The notes under the pieces were generated by a model, which searched no databases, was not told the origin of the DNA, and was given only the letters and a program-made list of their open reading frames with translations. Shown here piece by piece: positions 7,993-10,352 of a stretch of DNA of 10,352 nucleotides; the first letter of the stretch is position 1, and each line of letters starts with the position of its first letter. The stretch is from positions 1 to 10,352 of the forward strand of contig JAHWJJ010000118.1 in the NCBI GenBank assembly GCA_019348475.1, written 5' to 3'. Position numbers and translations under genes: made by a program. The DNA is from Gemmatimonadota bacterium. Lineage in GTDB: Bacteria > Gemmatimonadota > Gemmatimonadetes > Longimicrobiales > Longimicrobiaceae.

Positions 7993-8975
7993 CGGTCGGG
8001 TTCACGAATCCGTGGGCGCTGCTCCTGCTGGCGCTGGTGCCGCTCTGGGCGGCGTGGCTGCGGCGCGGAAGGCCGGGGGCGGTGGCGTTCGCCCGGACGG
8101 ACGCGGTCGCCCACGCCTCGCGGGGGCGCGGGCGGTGGGCCGGCGCGGCGCCGGACGTGCTGCGGGGACTCAGCTTCGCGCTGCTGGTGGTGGCGCTGGC
8201 GGGGCCGCGCACCGGCGCGCGGGTGGTGGAAGAGGCGTCGGAGGGGATCGCCATCATGGTGGCCGTGGACGTGTCGCAGTCCATGCTCGCGGAGGACCTG
8301 CGCCCGCGCAACCGGCTGGGGGCGGCGCGGCAGACCGTCGCGCGCTTCATCCAGGGGCGCGCCAACGACCGCATCGGCCTGGTGGCGTTCGCGGGCGAGG
8401 CCATGACGCGCGTGCCGCTGACGCGCGACCACGCGGTGCTGGCGGACGCGGTGGACGGGCTGCGGTCCGGCGGGCTGGGCGAGGGCACGGCCATCGGCGA
8501 CGGACTGGCCGCGGCCGCCGCCCGCCTGCGGCGGGCCGAGGAGCGCTCGAAGGTGGTGGTGCTGATGAGCGACGGCGCCAACAACCGCGGCGAGGTGGAC
8601 CCGCGGCAGGCGGCCCGGGCGGCCGCGCTGCTGGGCATCCGCGTCTACACCATCGCCATGGGCTCGGACACCGTCGCCCGCATCCCCGTCGCGCTGACCC
8701 GCGTGGGCGTCCGCTACGCCATCGCGCGAACCACGGTGGACGAGGCGCTGCTGGCGGACATCGCCAGCACCTCCGGCGGCCGCTACTTCCGCGCGCGGGA
8801 CACGGAGGCCCTGCGCCGCATCTACGAGGAGATCGACCGGCTGGAGCGCACCCCGGTCACCGCGCGGCGCTACCTGCGCTACCGCGACTGGTACCTCCCC
8901 TTTCTGCTGACGGGCGCGGTGGTGCTGATCCTGGAATGGCTGTTCCGCGCCACCCGCTGGGGGAGGGTGCCGTGA
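7989..8975 (+). CDS. batA: BatA: membrane-anchored VWA-domain protein
   Basis: 328 residues, normal BatA length. Membrane helices lie at 7-24 (after NPW, a typical BatA start), at 57-73, and at 301-319 near the C-terminus. The VWA domain between the last two holds a complete metal-ion (MIDAS) site: DVSQS (94-98), Thr167 in GEGTAIG, and Asp195 in MSDGANN. RTTVDEALLADIASTSGG (near 247-264) and the terminal helix also match the family. BatA proteins were named from a Bacteroides aerotolerance locus; their biochemical role is not settled, but the intact metal site suggests ligand binding under MoxR control. The gene starts by a 4-base overlap (ATGA) with the BatD-like gene and ends by a GTGA overlap with batB, so all three are translationally coupled. 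Confidence 0.95.
   Translation: MTVGFTNPWALLLLALVPLWAAWLRRGRPGAVAFARTDAVAHASRGRGRWAGAAPDVLRGLSFALLVVALAGPRTGARVVEEASEGIAIMVAVDVSQSMLAEDLRPRNRLGAARQTVARFIQGRANDRIGLVAFAGEAMTRVPLTRDHAVLADAVDGLRSGGLGEGTAIGDGLAAAAARLRRAEERSKVVVLMSDGANNRGEVDPRQAARAAALLGIRVYTIAMGSDTVARIPVALTRVGVRYAIARTTVDEALLADIASTSGGRYFRARDTEALRRIYEEIDRLERTPVTARRYLRYRDWYLPFLLTGAVVLILEWLFRATRWGRVP
8962..8966 (+). promoter_or_regulatory. Ribosome binding site of batB
   Basis: GGAGG lies 5 bases upstream of GTG 8972 and inside the end of batA. It supports the GTG as the true start of batB, where no ATG is near. Confidence 0.75.
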
Positions 8976-10000
8976 CGGCGGCGCGCTGGGAAGACCCGTT
9001 CCTGCTGCACCTGATCGCGCTCTTTCCCGCGCTGGTGCTGGCCGCGCTGCTCCTCTGGTGGCGCCGCCGCCGCGACGTGGCCCAGGCGCTGGGCGACCCC
9101 GGGCTGGTGCGGCGGCTGGCGGGGACGGACCTGCGCCGCTTTCCCGGCGGGCGCGCCGCGCTCCTCGTTCCCGCCGGGGCCCTGCTGGGCGTGGCCGCCG
9201 CGGGCCCGCGCTGGGGTGAGGCGGGCCGCGGCGTCCCCGGCCGGGGGGACGTGGTGCTGGTGCTGGATGCGTCCAACTCCATGCTGGTGCAGGACGTGGC
9301 GCCGTCGCGGCTGGAGCGGGAGCGCGCGCTGTCCCGTACGCTGGTGGACCGGCTGGCCGGTTCGCGCGTCGGGCTGATCGCGTTCGGCGGAAGCGGGCAC
9401 GCGCTCTCGCCGCTGACCTCCGACGGCTCCGCCATCCACCTGTACCTGGACGCGCTCTCGCCGGAGATCGTGAACCAGGGCGGCACCTCGCTCGATTCCG
9501 CGCTGCGCCAGGCCCTTGCGCTGCTCGGCGGGCCGGGCGAGGGGCCCACGGGCGGCTCCATCGTGCTGGTGAGCGACGGCGAAGCGCTGGAGCCGCCGGA
9601 ACTCGTCGGCGCCTCCATCGACCACGCGCGGCGGCGCGGCGTTCCCGTGCACACGGTGGGGATCGGCACGGCGGCGGGCGGGCCGGTGCCGCACGTGGAT
9701 CCCGAGACGGGCGAGCGCGAGGGCTTCAAGCACGAGCCGGACGGATCCCCCGCCGTGTCGCGCCTGGACGAGGCGACCCTCCGCCGGATCGCGCGGGAGA
9801 CGGGGGGGACGTACCGGTGGATGCCCGGCGCGCGCGGCGTGGCCGACCTGGCGCGCGCGGCCGCGCAGGGGGGGCGGGCGGCGCGCGGGCAGGGGACGTC
9901 GCTCCCCGACAACCGCTACGAGTGGCCGCTGGGGCTGGCGCTGGCGCTGATCGCGGTGGATGCGCTCGCGGAGCGTGGCCGGCGCAGGAGGGCGGGATGA
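8972..10000 (+). CDS. batB: BatB: second membrane-anchored VWA-domain protein
   Basis: 342 residues. Helices lie at about 10-30, 61-78 and 318-334. The VWA domain between the last two has a full metal site: DASNS (99-103), Thr172 in GGTSLDSA, and Asp202 in VSDGEAL. The pattern VPVHTVGIGTAAGGPVP (224-240) and the following acidic, Gly-rich loop (PETGEREGF), then LRRIARETGG, are typical of BatB. A basic tail ends the protein. The GTG start at 8972 overlaps the batA stop and has a good ribosome site. The gene ends by a 4-base ATGA overlap with the next gene. BatA and BatB are homologous paralogues and are presumed to act side by side. Confidence 0.95.
   Translation: MTAARWEDPFLLHLIALFPALVLAALLLWWRRRRDVAQALGDPGLVRRLAGTDLRRFPGGRAALLVPAGALLGVAAAGPRWGEAGRGVPGRGDVVLVLDASNSMLVQDVAPSRLERERALSRTLVDRLAGSRVGLIAFGGSGHALSPLTSDGSAIHLYLDALSPEIVNQGGTSLDSALRQALALLGGPGEGPTGGSIVLVSDGEALEPPELVGASIDHARRRGVPVHTVGIGTAAGGPVPHVDPETGEREGFKHEPDGSPAVSRLDEATLRRIARETGGTYRWMPGARGVADLARAAAQGGRAARGQGTSLPDNRYEWPLGLALALIAVDALAERGRRRRAG
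9986..9991 (+). promoter_or_regulatory. Ribosome binding site of the TPR gene
   Basis: AGGAGG, a near-perfect Shine-Dalgarno sequence, ends 5 bases before ATG 9997. It lies inside the end of batB and fixes the start of the next gene. Confidence 0.8.
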
Positions 10001-10352
10001 GGCGGTGGATGATGATCGCCGGCGCGGCGGCGCTGATCGGCGGGGGCGCGCTGGCGGACGCGGAGCGCGCCTACCGCCGCGGCGACTACGCGGCGGCGGC
10101 GCAGGCGTACGCGCGCGCGCTGGCGCAGGGCGATTCGTCCGCCGCCGTGCGCTACAACCTGGGAACCACGCTGCTGCGCCTGGGCCGCCACGACGAGGCG
10201 CGCCCGCACCTGGAGGCCGCCGCCCGCGCCCGTGCGCGCGCCGGCGTCCGCGTTCGCGCGGCGTACAACGCGGGGAACGCCGACCGTGAGCCCGTCGCCG
10301 CCGGGCGCGTGCCGCCGGAGCAGCGCCGCGAGCGCCTGGCGCGGGCCATCCG
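9997..10352 (+). CDS. BatC-like TPR protein, 3' end outside the window
   Basis: 118 complete codons are visible, with no stop before the right edge. The N-terminus is a signal peptide or anchor (MRRWMMIAGAAALIGGGALA, 1-20). Two TPR units follow: about 22-47 (AERAYRRGDYAAAAQAYARAL) and 50-80 (YNLGTTLLRLGRHDEARPHLE), and YNAGN (90-94) starts another. Proteins of this type follow batB in Bat loci and are called BatC; TPRs bind protein partners, here presumably on the outer side of the membrane. ATG 9997 overlaps the batB stop (ATGA) and has a strong ribosome site. Everything past 10352 is unknown, including whether a full-length BatD follows. Confidence 0.9.
   Translation, partial: MRRWMMIAGAAALIGGGALADAERAYRRGDYAAAAQAYARALAQGDSSAAVRYNLGTTLLRLGRHDEARPHLEAAARARARAGVRVRAAYNAGNADREPVAAGRVPPEQRRERLARAI

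Overview
The window is bacterial chromosomal DNA of very high GC content, about 70% or more by eye. Genes are packed on the + strand, and the longer gaps are filled with C/G-rich palindromes. I think a Gemmatimonadota relative (Longimicrobium-like) is the best guess. This is inferred from gene content, codon bias and the style of the intergenic palindromes, not from a marker gene. I see no tRNA, rRNA, CRISPR array, insertion sequence or origin.

Layout. (1) Bases 2-853 are the 3' part of a gene whose start lies upstream of the window; what is visible is a long Gly/Arg-rich (RGG-type) low-complexity tail. (2) Bases 854-1258 are a non-coding gap with an unusual run of hairpins. (3) Bases 1259-2935 and 2941-4488 are a tight two-gene unit: a large Rossmann-fold protein distantly resembling short-chain dehydrogenases, then a HEAT-repeat protein. 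(4) Bases 4489-4850 hold a terminator-like hairpin, a 23-bp tandem repeat and more palindromes. (5) From 4851 to the right edge runs a Bat (aerotolerance-type) operon: MoxR-family AAA+ ATPase, DUF58 protein, a short BatD-like membrane protein, BatA, BatB, and the first 118 codons of a BatC-like TPR protein.

How the Bat genes should work together (known for the family, not shown here): MoxR is a cytoplasmic AAA+ ATPase thought to act as a chaperone on von Willebrand A (VWA) domain partners. DUF58, BatA and BatB all carry VWA-type metal sites, and all three sites look intact. BatA and BatB are membrane-anchored. The BatD-like and TPR proteins would give the complex its envelope-facing parts. 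The last three junctions are 4-base start/stop overlaps (ATGA, GTGA, ATGA), so batA, batB and the TPR gene are almost certainly co-transcribed and translationally coupled to the BatD-like gene.

The most interesting points are: the palindrome family in all three long gaps, including one gap that splits the otherwise overlapping DUF58/BatD-like junction; the Rossmann protein that lacks the usual catalytic Tyr and has a large unexplained C-terminal half; and the in-frame 42-bp repeats coding the RGG tail. I do not see a clearly new multi-gene system. The operon is a recognisable Bat/MoxR locus.
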